A stretch of 64,000 nt of DNA from Tetrahymena thermophila SB210. Taxonomy: Eukaryota; Ciliophora; Oligohymenophorea; Hymenostomatida; Tetrahymenidae. The stretch covers positions 124,001 to 188,000 of the forward strand of contig NW_002476322.1 of the NCBI RefSeq assembly GCF_000189635.1, read 5' to 3'. The notes under the pieces were generated by a model, which worked only from the letters and a program-made list of their open reading frames with translations, was not told the DNA's origin and searched no databases. A program made the translations under genes and the position numbers. Below, in pieces: positions 25,001 to 38,298 of the stretch; the first letter of the stretch is position 1, and the number at the start of each line of letters is the position of its first letter.

Positions 25001-28000
25001 CCAAGGAAAAATCCTTAGGTTTGCTTAGCGTAAGTATATGTAGCAATGGCTGATGAAATAATAATTAAACTACTGTTCATTAAAACGCTGACAATAGCTA
25101 ACTTATTGAAAGGTGAGAAAAGATCAATGCTATTTAACTTAGCCTTTTTATTTAAAGATATTCATTTTTAAATAATTTATAAATTGATAATAATAAAAAT
25201 ATTACTTTGAAGAAGCCTTAGTTGAAATACTTTGAGAATATTATTCTTGTAGCCTTAAAACTAATTATCAAAGAAGCATATTTAATTATAGTAAAGCAAA
25301 CCTTATTTTTATGGTTATTTAAGACCCACTCCATAAAAACTGTATCTGTTTCTATGTATTTTTTCATCATGATAAATTGGATAATATTTATAATATATAA
25401 GAATAAGAATCCTAAAAGTGCTAAAACAGCAGCAGCGCTTTACATTCCTGAGTAATCAGAAGCAGTTGCAATGAGTGCTATCCAAGAAATCCATTCAAAC
25501 AAGGAGCAAAATCCAACAACACAACCAGGAACAAATGTTGCATGATACTCATACTTAGAGAAGTATATAGAAATACAAAAAGCTATTGAAGCTAAGAGCA
25601 TTGGGAAAGGAACTACCTTATTATCATCTTAAATGTTGCTTACTTTTGAAGAAGTATCTTCTTTACATCCTCCTGAGCCATCAGGAACAGGTAGATTATT
25701 TGGACATTAAGATAAGCATTATCCCTAAATATAATAGAAAATTATTTTAAAGTAAATTAAAAAATTGTTATTGTGAATTTATTACAGCCACCATAAAGAA
25801 ATTAGGGATACAACTTGTGCATATCTAAGACGAAACACACTTAGTGCATACTGATGAGCAAGAGTCTGCTGTATGCTGAGCGTCATTAGGATAAAAACCA
25901 TCTGTAATTTCACTTTTCGTTATACATTTATTTTGTAACAAATAAAGTGGTGAGCTGCAACTTGTACAATAGCTTGATTAATTTTTGCAAGTATTACAAG
26001 AATTTGTGCATACTCCACAAACATAAGTGTTTCCTTACTTTAATAGGTTATAGCCATCTCTTTCACAACTTGTTGTGCAAGTGTTAGCTATAGGATTAAA
26101 ATAAACAGCTTATCCATTTGAAATTTATACACAAGCACTACAATTGTTTGCGTTTCCAGAGCATTAAGTACATAAAGGATTACAAATACCACATGTACCT
26201 GAGTTATCTTTTTTATCATAGTAACTATATATATTTCAAATGATTAATTAATTTATAACTTAAATAAATAAATACCCAGGTGTTTAGCTACAATTTACAC
26301 AAGAGGATTATCCTGACACAGTAATCAAACCAAATCCAGGTTAACAACTTAAGCAATTAGTGCTTGATCCTTAGCAATTAAGACACTTTGTCTAATCACA
26401 TTTTTGGCACACTCTATTTGAGTCAGCTTTATTTAAATAATGTTAATCTCAAAACTATAAATAAAAAATAATACAATAATAAGTCGGATTGCAGTTTTAT
26501 TAGCATGTAGTGTCTTATAATTAGTATGGAGAAACACAACTTTAGCAAGTTGTAGCAGAAGTACAAGTTGCACAGTTACTTTTAAGAATAAATTAAAATG
26601 GTATTTAAAATTAACTTTGCTATTAAAATATTTAAATTACTTAATGCATTTTACACACTATGAAGCTCCATTATTATAAGAGATAGTAGGGCAAGTAGAA
26701 ACACATACATTATTTATTGTGTCGAGCAAATTATAAGTTTATCCGTTAAAGATACTACCAGAGTAGCATGAAGTACAATAATTTTAATTAGAGTTTTAAC
26801 AATCTTTGCAGAAACTTTTATAAGGTTAGGATGTGTAGCATTAATTGAAATAATTAAGAGAATTTAAACTAAATTAAACTGATTAAATTAAGTAATCACT
26901 AGCTGCCTAATCATAAGTTGAGATAGAAGTTAGAATAGGAGTATTACCATTTAAAAATGAGGCATAATTAGGATTAGAAATAGGATTAATTATTAATGTA
27001 AAGGTAGTACATGATTGTTAAATACAAGTAATTCTTATTTTACTTGAAGGATTAGTTAATGGAGTAAAAGTAAACATAGAAGCTGGATTACTATTTATTT
27101 AAACAGTAGTTGGAAAATTTTAAGATCCTACAATATCAAAATAACCATTCTATGGAATAGCAATATCTAATTAGATTTTGAAACTATAGGTGGCTTGTTA
27201 TTCAAAATATTGCTTATCGATATTAGTTATAGATACAGAATTTTATGAAAGTGGCTTAACTATATTATCATTCCAAGAGTATGTCTAGGTACATCCTAAG
27301 CTTTTTGCTGAAATTCCTGAAATAATTTATAATCCAGTAATTGGTTTTGTACTCCTATAGTTTGTAATTGTTTGGATTTTGAATATAAATTATGCGTTAT
27401 ATCCACTTATATATTAAAAGCTATTGCCTTAGCTTGCTGTTATATCCTATTATATATTTTAAAATAATAAATAAAATAGTAATTGTAAAAAATAATTACG
27501 ATATAATTATTTGCTGCACCATCATTTGTCTAAGTGGAAGTGAGGCCTTTTAAATTTTTTGAAATTTCTTACACATTTAAATTTGTTACAGCTTATGTGG
27601 GATCTAATTGAATTCTCATAAAAAAATTTAAACTTGGATCCATGAAATAATTTGTATTAATAGTAAAAGTATAGTCTGTAGAATCACCATTCTATTTAGA
27701 TGAACGATTATTTAAAATTTAACCACAGGTAGCAGGTGTATATGCTGCAGTGGATAAAGTAATATCAGAACTCAATTAAGGGTTTCCATTGCTATCATAC
27801 ATTGTTGCCTATTTTTATTTATTTATTTTATAAATTAAAAAATATGATATCTAAAAGTTGAAATTATTTTTTACTTTGAAGACATAATTAGTTTATGTTA
27901 AAGGAGGATTATAACCTGTAAAAGTGATAGTAATGGCAGTAGTAACATCAGAAGCTAGTTAGCCTTACCAATAAATATTAGGCTGCTAATTAGTTTATTA

Positions 28001-30312
28001 ATTATTGAATGTTACAGAAGAAGAGGAAAAAGTAATGCTATTTGCTAAATAATTTGGGAAAACTATCTTTAAAGTATTTTAAGCTTTTTATTAGACAGGT
28101 AAATTTAATGTAAAGGTATATCCATTTGAGGCCATAGTTTACATTATTTTATTGTCTTTAGGAGCTACTGAAGTTCCAGTAGCAAATGGAGCTGGTGAAA
28201 TTGTGGTTGAGACAGAACCATTTTCTGTTAAAAAATTATTTGATCCATAGTTAGCTGCTACTTAAATATTACCAGAAGAACCTGTCACCATAGGATTTTA
28301 CACACTGCAAATACTTACTGAGTAACTAGTTATAGTCTAAGGGGTAGGAAAAGCTATTTATAAAATAACAGTTCCTGAGGTAGAGTCTCTCTTTGTTTCT
28401 GTAATCTTGCTCTAATCTATTTAAATGCTACCATTTAGAGTTACTGCATAGCAAGGATTTGCTTTATTAATAAAAATATTTTTTTAAAAATTCAACTTCA
28501 ATTTAAATTTTATTACTCGCTGTTAAAAATTTATAAGTGTTAGAAGGGAATGTTATAGTTATCTGCATTTAGCTTGAAGTAAATGAATTTGAAGGTATAA
28601 TATTGAAGTTGTAATTAGAAGACTAGCCTATTTAAAATGGAATACTTCCATCAATACTTAAGGTTTTAAAAACGTTATTATTTAAAGATAGACTGCTATA
28701 ATTCATTTAGTATTATGGTGTAGGTGTTGATGGATTACTCTATTGTTTAATTTTATAAAATTTAATATAAACAAATTTATCAAAACAGTAAATAATATTT
28801 CAAAAAAAAAAAAAAAATCATTTTTAAAGAAAAAATATTTTTAAAATTACACTTAAAGATGAACTGCATATTGCATTTAAATAGAAAGCATATGTATTCT
28901 TAGTGTCAAATCCCATGAAAGCGTTAGATATTGTAATTGTTATATCATTTGCTGGTATATATGATCTTGCCAATGTAAAACTTGCCAACATTTGATTACT
29001 CGCTGGCTAATTTAATGAAAAAGATCCAGTTAAAGATGGACCTGATGATGCAAACGATATTTAAACAGCTCTGTTGTTATCAGAACTTGCAAAAAGTATG
29101 AAATCCATGTTAAAAATAAGATCCAGTCTTGTACCAGTAGCTAATAATGTTGGATTTTAAATTGTTATACTAACTGTTTTATAATTTGCAAGCACTTATC
29201 CTGTAGCTTAGCAGTTATTAACGTCAATACAGAATTATATGCTCTTCAAAGTTAATAAACCTGTTTAGGGTTTAAAATTTGTAGGCATGAAAGCAGAACT
29301 TGCAATAACAGTACCCTATTCGCAGGCATTTTGTGATTGCATAACTTTAAATTATACATCTGCAAATCCTAATGGATGAAAAGGATAGTTTAGATTATAA
29401 AAGAGGATAGTATAGGCTTAATTCTATTTGAAAACGAATTATGAATTTAAGTTAAACTAAAGACAATAATATCTATTTTAACTCAATTAATCAAGGATGC
29501 AATTTTAAGTGCTCATAACAGTAGGACCTGTAGGATTAAAAACTGCTCTTGTATATGCCCATATCTATTAAGAAGTAAAAGTGCTGGAAAAATCTAAATT
29601 AAATTGCTGTTGATTTATCATGATTTGTAATGAATCAGAGCTTGTGTCAAATTAAGGAGTATAACTTATCTAAATAGGAGCAGAGCTTGATACTACTTAT
29701 TAAGTTGTTGGAGTCTAGAAAGACATTGACAAAGCTATTAAAAATTTTAAACAATTTAATTTAATATAAATTAAAACAAATACTAAAAAAATTACATGCT
29801 GGTCTCGAAGGTGATATGATATAGCTGGTGGTGCAAGTATTTTGTGAGGAACTTGTGAAAGAGTAATTATATTATATATCGTATTATTATGGTGGTTTGA
29901 TTGATAATGAACTTTTAAAATCAACTTGTATATAAAGAGTCATAAAAGTGTATGTTTTTAATGATGAAATTTGCCAAGGTTATAGAGTTATTGTAGAACC
30001 TGATATAGAACAAGGAAAAGTATTAAAAATATCATTTGGGCAGCTAGGTTATTCTTAAATACTGCAACCATTTTAAATAACTCTACAATCATTTATTACT
30101 AAACCTTAAAAGAGACTGGAAGTGGCTGTTAATTATTAACTATTATCTGACTATGCAACAAGTACATTTAAAAACTAGTTATATTTAAAAACAAGCTAGA
30201 CGAAGGTATCACTTCTCTACACAAATTATTTATCTTAAGTGCAATAGGAAGTAACTAGTCTTATATATTGAATAGCTAAAATCAATCTGATGATAAACTT
30301 TAGAAAAATCAT
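22007..30312 (-). CDS. Giant receptor-like membrane protein: beta repeats, Cys-rich repeats, multi-TM
   Basis: Runs from ATG 30310-30312 to TGA 22007-22009, with many introns. The N-terminus is a clear signal peptide (MIFLKFIIRLILAIQYIRLV). From about 30200 to 26900 it is a long extracellular series of Thr/Ser/Asn/Val-rich beta-type segments (for example SDVTTAITITFTGYNPP). These recall REJ/PKD-like ectodomains, which is a family-level guess. Positions 26850-25750 encode furin/TNFR-like cysteine repeats with many CxxC pairs (CQKCDQTKCLNC, CGVCTNSCNTC, CTKCVSSQICTSC). Positions 25650-24930 encode several membrane helices (FPMLLASIAFCISIYF; AAAVLALLGFLFLYIINII; LAIVSVLMNSSLIIISSAI; LIVTIMMIIFMIWD). 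The remaining ~850 residues form an Asn/Ser/Lys-rich cytoplasmic tail ending ADFGDDIYKD. It probably sits at the cell surface as a receptor or adhesion protein. Ligand and output are unknown. It could be two adjacent genes, but no TGA or start separates the parts. Confidence 0.75.
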
Positions 30313-31344
30313 AATTTAATATCTTAAAACCTTTCAAATTCTTAAAATATTTAGAGTAAAATTATTTTTATCACTAAGGTAATACTTATTTAAAACCTAA
30401 CTAGATATGATTGCGATTGAATATAACCTAATCCTAATTTTCTTCAGCTCAACTAATGCTTCTAACTTAAATTTTTGTCCCTCTTTAAGTATTTGAAATG
30501 TAAAAGTAATGCTAATTTGAATAATTGTATTTTTTTTAGAATTAATTAATTAATTGATTGATATGTATATACAACTTAAATATTAGATATTCATTCAAAA
30601 TTAATTCAAAACCTTGTAAATCAATTATTTATTCAGAAGATATTAAAATATGTTGATAAACAAAAGGAATTTAACTTTTTGGCAATTTAAATTAAATAAA
30701 AATCTTAACTTGACCATTCAATTTTTTTCTTCTAATAAGCTTAATTCTTCGTTAGAAATTATTGTTTACTTTTTTCAGCAAGTGAAAAGAATTCTATTAG
30801 TTTTTAAGCATAATTTAAATAATCATTCATTTTTTATTTTATTATTTAGAAAAAACTAACTAAAATCATTTATATGATTGCCAATAAGTTTTTTTTAAGC
30901 TTTGAATATTTTTGGAGCACTTTTTTTCAGCATTTTTAGTTTAAATTAGAATCTGTTGTGTGTGAATGGCTTTAATCAAAATAAATCCTTGTAAAGATTA
31001 CCAAACAAATTATATTAAATATTTGTTTATTTTACTTTTAGTTATACTAATCTTGACCACACAAATTAAATTATCAATTTATTATTTGACAGAAATTTTA
31101 TTGCATTCAAAAGTTAAATTCAAAATTACAAATATAATAATTCAGACTTTTATCAAACAAACAAAGAGTGATTCCTACAAATATAAAAATATTAAGCATT
31201 AACCATAAAATAGTCAATTTTCAAATAAACAATCAAAATCTACACAAATTAAAAATTATTAATCACCAACCTTTTATTGTTATTATAACAAACTATCTTG
31301 ATATTTTCAAAGTAACTAACTAATCTAATTATTTAGAAACCATT
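30313..31344. other. Intergenic DNA between two minus-strand genes
   Basis: Contains the upstream region of the receptor-like gene (30312) and the 3' flank of the glucosidase (31345). It is AT-rich; the only coding candidate is the small plus-strand frame at 30966-31301, listed separately. Confidence 0.5.
30966..31301 (+). CDS. Possible small single-helix membrane protein
   Basis: An ATG-to-TGA frame of 112 codons under the ciliate code (336 nt exactly). The start MALIKINPCKDYQTNYIKYL leads into a hydrophobic stretch (FILLLVILILTTQIKL), then a Lys/Gln/Ser-rich tail. It lies opposite to both neighbours, in DNA slightly less AT-rich than the flanks. There is no recognisable family. In DNA this AT-rich a hydrophobic frame can arise by chance, so confidence is low. 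Confidence 0.22.
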
Positions 31345-34300
31345 TCAATAATTTTCTGCATTAATCAAAGCTACAGTTGCAGTCCATCCTGTGAATGGAT
31401 ATGCATCAGATCCTTATCCGTTATCATATTTATTATAATTTTCATAAAAAAAGCCTGTTTTTTCCCAATTCTGACACACAGTATTTGAGACATTTTTCCT
31501 AAGTTTTGAATAAAGATTAGTTGCCTCTTCATTTTCTTAGTAGTACAAATTTAATCCTCTTAAAACTAAATAATTCATTTATATCCATATTGGATTGGTC
31601 CAATAGTTATTGCCTTTTTAAAATTTTTAATAATTTTAGAATAAATTTTTAAAATTTCAAAAAAAATCTATATTTACAAAAAATATTTTTTTAATTTTTA
31701 ATAATTTTAAAATTTATTTTTTGTTTATCTTTTTAATAAAAATATTTTAAAAATTAAAAAAATGATTTGATATCTGAATGCATTTTAATATTATTTTGCT
31801 TTATTTTTTTAAGTAATTCTATTAAAAAAAGCAAAGTAATTTTCTAACTTTATATTACGTAAAAAAATATTTTATATTGAATAAAAATCAAAATATATTA
31901 AATTATTTATTTATTTATTTTACCTCTTTTAGAGTAACTATCTGATTTAGATAAACTTCTCAACCCATAATCTGTCCAAAGAAAGTTTTAATCTTAAATT
32001 CTTTTCAATAACGTTTGAAGTTGATAGCCATCGTCTTTTACTATGCCAAATGCTAATGGCAAAGTGTTTGGATAACCAAAATGAGGTGAGAACTCAACTG
32101 ATTTGAGACTTCTATTTGAAGATATTATGTCTTTATAAAGGGAATCTCTGTCATCTAAAAAATATTCCTCTGTCCTTTACAAAATTACTTCCTTTATGCT
32201 CAGATAATATTCAAATTTTTTCATGTCTTAATTAAAGAGACTGAACTTTTCCATTATTGATGTAAAGTGATACATCCAACTTTGCAAGTCTATGTGTCCT
32301 ATTGGCTCATTGAAGGGTTTACCGTTATCGTTTCTTGGATAGTCATCTAATCCACTATTCATAGAAGCGACGTTTCCATCTTGATCCCAAAATTTAAAAA
32401 CAAAGCTATTTTTTTCAAAGTCATTAAAATTATTAGCGTTTCCTGTAAAAAACTCATCTTTGACCATCTAAGTTTTTAGATACCAATGGTACCATTTTTC
32501 CAATTTTGAAAAGTACCCTTCTTAGATTAATTCTTTAGCAATATCCACTTTTTAATAATTATTTATCAATATATTTAATAAACAATTTACTTTAAAAATT
32601 TTTAGTAGATTAAATTTTTTACTTTTCAAAATTAAATATTATTTTTTTTATTGAAAAAATGAATAAAATCATTTTATAAAATAATTTAAATTTATTCATA
32701 ATATTTTACTATGGTCTCTCAAAAAATACTCTATGGCTAATATGAGTGTTGGAGGATTACCATCACGGTTATCTTTTTTGATGAATGCTGGGCAACTGCA
32801 TAAACCAAAGGCTTCTTCTCCTCTTGATTACTCTCTACAAATCCATCCATCTTCATTCATCGTATCTAACCAGCTTTTTATTACAAAAGCAGAAAGCCTA
32901 GGTTAAAACTTACTTGCAACAGCATTATGGAATCCATCATCCCATAAAAAAGGCCATCCAAAGCGAGTCCTTGATGGTGTAAAAGAGAAAATAGATTTAG
33001 GTTGAGATTCTATTTGTTAAAATAAAAATAGCTTTGAAATGATCATAATTATATTATTAAATCTTACTTCTTTCCTCTTCCTTTTGAGTATATTATAGAT
33101 TTCCATATTTATATGTCATTCCTCCCAGTAAATTAGATACAGCAAATACAGTGCAATTGTGTTTATCATTCACTCCTTTAGATTCAATTGACTATTAAAA
33201 TTGTTTTTCATACTATTTAATAAGCTTCTGTAAAGAATCATCAAATGGATATTAAGATGGTAACTTTTATTAGCTAGCTTTCTTAAATGAATCATAAGAA
33301 ATATGAATTTTATATTCAAATTCTTGCTAGAAATTGAACTAAATTAAGATAAAATTATTGATTTGCTATCCTGATGTTTCATGATTGTTAAGTGTTCTAG
33401 TTTAATATTTAATATTTTCGCTGATTGCTTTTGATACATCCCAATTATTTTCTTGCTTTGGCATAAATAATTAGCTATAACTAATTAAATTTTGGAGCTC
33501 GCTGCCTTCAATTAACTTGTTATCTTTCTCTACAGTGAAAACAAATGAACCTAAGAAATTGCTTGAGTCTTTATTTTCAGCTAAACTTTTGTTATTTTCT
33601 TTTAGTTAAAATGCTTCAACTGTGATAGAATTTTCATTTTTGATAAATTTGAAGTGGAAGTATTAGCCTTCGTTCCATAAATTTTTATCATCATAAACTT
33701 CTTGACTAATACTAAATATTAGGCTTTTGTTTTTTCTGCTAGGTGAAAAATTAGTTGATTTAAAGACTGTGTGCTAGTTTACCCATTTTTGTTTATTTTT
33801 ATTTGCTTTTTCTTTAATAAATATGCTTTATACCTTAAAGTCATATCTTTAGTCATTTATCAAATATTCAGAAAACCTAGTCCCATCGTTGTATTTAAAA
33901 TCATAAAAAACTTGATTTTCAAATGCCTTTTTATTATACAAAGTATAAACTTAATTAATTTCCATATCTGGAAAGTAGCTCATGCTCATGCTTAAAGGAT
34001 TTTTCTTTCTTTAAGAGATATTATAGATTAAATGAGACTTATAATGTCCCCATAAAATGGTATCTTCGTTCACTATTTTGGAGCTAATGAATTTTTGATT
34101 ATCCTTTTCCTTTTATGTGCTTTAACTTCCTCTAATATTGCCTTATTTTACTTGTGCTTCTACATCATAATCATCATCTTATTCTCCTTCTATTTGCAAG
34201 TTATTAACTAAATCCTTTTTATTCCCTTGTTTAGTTTCATCTTTGCTTGTATTTTTTTCATTAACATCTAATTACGAAGAAGCTTTATTCTTCTAATTAT

Positions 34301-34682
34301 CTGCATCATTATTATTTTCTAAATTTTAAATATTTTTCTATGAGCTGTTGCTTTCATCACCTGAATTTTTGCTCATTTAATCTTTTGATTGAGTTTAATT
34401 TTCATTTTACATTTAGTTATTATTTTGTTGAATGTTTTCTTTCATGAATTTGTATTTATTTTTATGCTCTTTATTTTTTTTGGTACCCTAATATTTTGAA
34501 CTAAAACCGAAGGTGAAAACAATAGTAATCACGCATAAAATAAATATTATGACAACAATTTTGTTGATAAAAGGGCCATTTTTCTTTTTTTCTTGTTAAG
34601 AAATTATAGTTATATTTTCTGGCTCCTGTTTTCTCTGATTCACATCAGTGTCGTCTGTATTTATTGACGAATACTTATTCAT
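31345..34682 (-). CDS. Mannosyl-oligosaccharide glucosidase (glucosidase I, GH63)
   Basis: Trims the outermost alpha-1,2 glucose from the N-glycan precursor in the ER lumen. Runs from ATG 34680-34682 to TGA 31345-31347 (GWTATVALINAENY, stop). Order: a short cytoplasmic tail; a type II membrane anchor (KIVVIIFILCVITIVFTFGF); an acidic Asn/Gln-rich stem; the N-terminal beta domain (TILWGHYKSHLIYNIS); then the catalytic (alpha/alpha)6 barrel. The barrel shows the GH63 hallmarks FLWDDGFHNAVASKF (near 32950), SGLDDYPRNDNGKPFNEPIG (32295-32355, with HIDLQSWMYHF next) and the closing PFTGWTATV. WDDGF corresponds to the WDEGF motif carrying the catalytic acid. Introns lie near 31625-31925, 32555-32715 and 33015-33070. 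Tetrahymena is known to build a Glc3Man5GlcNAc2 precursor, so the enzyme is expected. It is divergently arranged with the RING gene at 35550. Confidence 0.93.
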
Positions 34683-35549
34683 ACTTTTAAAATTAAATAC
34701 AATTTAAAATCTATAATTTGATATATTTATAAGGAATCTTAGCAGAAATATCATCAGTTTTTTAAAAAACTTATATTACGTTTAAATAAATAAAATCAAA
34801 AAAATTAAGAAATATTTTTTAACTTTAACTTTAACTTTAAATAAATAAAATATTTATAAAGGAAAAAATTTTATCCATTTTATTCTAATATTAAATTATG
34901 TTTTCAATTTAAAAATCATAAAAAATTATCATAAAAAACAGTTTAAATATTTATACAGAAAGTTAAACTAACCTCTATAGCTAATTATTTTAAAATAACA
35001 AAAACCTTCATTTCAAAGATATATTAAAATACGTAATTAAATCTTGCTTATTAAAATTTTATGAATTAAATCAGCAAAAAAAATAATTATAAAAGATTTT
35101 AATCAGTGTTTTAAATTTGATGTCTTGCATGACATTTTAATAAAAATACATTTAAATAAATAAATTAATAGAACTTCAAATGATTTAAATAAAAAGTTTA
35201 AACAAATTCTAATTTATTTATTTGTGTAGATTACATCAAAACGTTTGCAGCAACCTGTAAAAAAATCTAAATTTGAGAGTTTTTCATTGATTGGTAAAAC
35301 ATTTATCAAGTACGAATTAAAAAAGAAAAAAAATTAGAGTAGAAAAATGAATTGATATTATTATAGCAAGAATATGTTTGCTTTTATTATACAAATAAAT
35401 ATATACTTTAATAATATATTCAATCAATCAAAAAATAATTAATTACTTTGCATATTTTTTAATTCATTTAAAAGAAAGAAAGAAATAAGAATAAGCCAAT
35501 TATTTATTAGAAAATTACTTTATTCACAAAGTAGCTAGCTATATAAAAA
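34683..35549. promoter_or_regulatory. Divergent intergenic region (glucosidase / RING gene)
   Basis: About 870 bp between two divergent starts, so it should carry both promoters. It is highly AT-rich, with a short taactt/aacttt iteration near 34818-34840. No recognisable binding motif was found; its function is inferred from position only. Confidence 0.45.
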
Positions 35550-37473
35550 ATGTTTAAGATTTTAGTGGTGGCGTTAGCACTGATAAAATTTATAATAGGA
35601 TAAGAAGATAATTTTCAGATATCACTCAACAAAAATGTTAGTCAGCAGATAAAGTTTTATACTCAAAATCACACTATTGGATTTCAAGTAGATTGGGGAC
35701 AAGTAGAATAAACAGTAATAAAAAATACTGTTTATGAATTAGTTATAGATGCAAACGTGACTCATTTTCCCAGCTCTGAATACTAAATTCCATTTTTATG
35801 TATTAGTAACAAAACAGCAACAAGTATAGTAAAATAAAAAGATATGATAGCTCCAAAAGTTATAGCAGATTATTGCGATTTTTATAGCTACAGAACAAAT
35901 TAAGGGTAATATAGAATAATTTTTAACTCCGAATAATGGTTTATTGAAGCGTAATACTATTTATCCTTTTTGAACATCACTTCACTTTAAATTTGTAATT
36001 TAAATTATTAAATTCATTTTATAAACTAAAATTTAATATAGAAAATCAAATTACATTCTCGTCTGTCAACCTATTTATTAATAAATGATTAACTCCGCTA
36101 GCAACATCTTTTTATAATTAATATTAAAAATTATTTTTTTATATCAGAAACATTAGATGATTTTGATAAGATTCCTGTTGGCAACATTAAGTTGAATAAT
36201 AATGGAACATTGCTAGATAATAATTACTGGATCATAGATGTTAATATTGGGCTATACTAAGTTCATACAAAGTAATTTGGTTGTAACTCTCAAGGAGAAT
36301 ATAACTTAACTTTACAATAATGTACTTGCAATCCGGGATTTGCAGGAATGTTTTGTGAATTTATTGTTGAAGAATTATCTGGTGATGTAACTCAGAATGC
36401 AATAATTTAGCCTTATAAATATTAATCCTACAAGTTCACATATAACAATTATTATAATCTTGTTATTGAGTTAAATAACACCGCAACTTTTAACTACTTC
36501 TTTTGTGATTAAACTGATACTGAAGATAAATTACAAAGAATGTTTATATAGACATTCCAGTATAAGAGCTTGAAATTATAATACAAAAGAAAATAGTAAG
36601 TGGTACCCTTACCTTATAATGAAACAATCAACTGCATTTATTTTTGGTTTAAAAATGATAATGTTCAGCAATTGGAGCTTGAAATCACAATGAAAGAAGC
36701 AAACTAAACATTCTTAGATCAATTTATTTAAATATTAATTAGCTATCTATTCTATACATTAATAGGTAATTTCTTATTCAAATAAAATTCTCCGTTTACT
36801 CCAATATGTTTACTAATCTAAATTTCTCCAAATTTTAAAAGAATTTAAAGCAAAATGATTTATTTTTATTTTTGCATCAGTTTATTATTATTCTAAAAAT
36901 AATTAATGGAAATCTTTCAGTTTATTATAAATAATTTTTATATAAAAAGGAGGAGTCTTTTTCTGCGGATGCTCATTTTGTATTGTATATTTTAGCAGTG
37001 AAGTTTATAAGAGATGGACTAAATTTATGAGAAGAAGATAGATGGAAAAACAGCTTCCGTTAATGACATATTCTTAGTTTAAATAGAATTAAAATTTACA
37101 TAGAAATAATGATTAAAATACTTGTTCAATTTGTTTAGGCGAATATGAAGATAATGATAGAATAAGAGTAACATGTTGTCGTCATGTATTTCATTAAGAA
37201 TGTATTGAAGAATGGGCCCTGAAAAAGAACTAGTGTCCATTTTGCAGAGAAAAAATATTTATATTTTTATATAATTCTATGTTAGAATTATTAAAAAGAA
37301 ATACTGATAGAAATAATCAATAAATCAATGGAGCTGAAAATGAATAAAACAATTCAGAAGAATAAAATAATAGTGCAAATGAAATCTAAGTTAATGTTCA
37401 GATGGCCACTTTAAATATTTAATAAGATTAACCAAATAGTAATAGATATTAAAATTTAGTTGAAACTAATTGA
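35550..37473 (+). CDS. Membrane RING-H2 E3 ligase with EGF-like ectodomain
   Basis: Runs from ATG 35550-35552 to TGA 37471-37473. A signal peptide (MFKILVVALALIKFIIGQED) leads into a Gln/Tyr/Asn-rich ectodomain. It contains an EGF-like motif (CNSQGEYN, then CTCNPGFAGMFC) near 36285-36360. A membrane helix spans the intron at 36766-36949 (ILISYLFYTLI / GGVFFCGCSFCIVYF). The cytoplasmic part has a complete RING-H2 finger at about 37120-37250 (CSICLGEYEDNDRIRVTC, CRHVFHQECIEEW, CPFCREK), with all eight zinc ligands present. A further 153-nt segment (35995-36147) looks like an intron. It is a multiple of three without TGA, so the protein is about 528 or 579 residues depending on splicing. Family role: transfers ubiquitin at an endomembrane or the cell surface. 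PA-TM-RING proteins are the closest known layout, but no PA domain is visible. Confidence 0.87.
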
Positions 37474-37795
37474 AAATTTGGTAAAAGCAAATGGTGCTCT
37501 CTTTCTATTTTGATAATAATTATTTAAAAATATAAATAAATTTATTAAAATTTACATCAAAAAATAAATAAATAAATATATTTTATCAATGAAAAAACTA
37601 TCAAAATATTTTCATCGTTTATTAATTAATATTTGTAACTAAATATTTCTTTTTCATTAAAAAATTAATCTATAAATTTAATAAGTTAAAAGATATTTAA
37701 AATTAGTTGATTTGAAAACTAGCTAAAAGTGAATGATCTATCTACTCTATTTTGATGATAATTATTTAAAAATATAAATAAAATTTACATCAAAC
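37444..37795. repeat. Duplicated 3' end of the RING gene (two copies ~246 bp apart)
   Basis: Copy 1 at about 37444-37561 carries the last codons and TGA of the RING gene plus its 3' flank. Copy 2 at about 37690-37795 repeats it: agatattaaaatttagttga versus agatatttaaaattagttga; both contain tattttgat(a/g)ataattatt, then aaaatataaata and atttacatcaaa. Copy 2 has diverged and has no upstream coding sequence. Confidence 0.75.
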
Positions 37796-38298
37796 ATTAA
37801 ATTTTGTATTTTAAACCTATGAATAAATTAATGAAATATTTTATTTGTTCATTTATCCACAATCTAGTTATTAATAATTAGACCTAATATGAATTTCTAA
37901 TTTAGTACAAATTCTGATTTATTTAATCATTTTTCTTATATTAAAATCATGAACAATATTTCAATTTCTTTAGAAAATTAATCTTAAAAACTAAAATAAG
38001 CTAAGATGAATCAACTTAAGGATAATTTATTTTGGAAGAAAGCTAAACAATTAAGCAAGTTTATCCATAATTTATATATAAGCTTTGAAGGAAATTTAAA
38101 ATTACAATTAAGTAAATAAATAACTCATGCTTTTTTATTTATATAAAAGTTATAATTCAAAATTATTTATTTACACGCACATTGCAAGTTTTAATATAAT
38201 AAAATAGCTGAAAGCTTTTAATCGTAATTTTTAAAAAATAAAATTATCAAATTTAAATTTTGTTAAATTCAGGTTGATAATAAGCTATTTTATTTTCT
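37796..38298. other. Convergent intergenic DNA
   Basis: The 3' flanks of the RING gene (plus) and the channel gene (minus) face each other here. AT-rich; nothing further recognised. Confidence 0.5.

Noticed and set aside
30650..30859. 69-codon plus-strand frame in the receptor/glucosidase gap
   Set aside because: Composition matches random AT-rich translation (Asn, Leu, Phe, Lys) and there is no supporting context.
35549..36147. Selenoprotein or frameshift explanation for the early RING-gene region
   Set aside because: The frame is open throughout without any TGA; an ordinary intron or plain coding sequence explains it.
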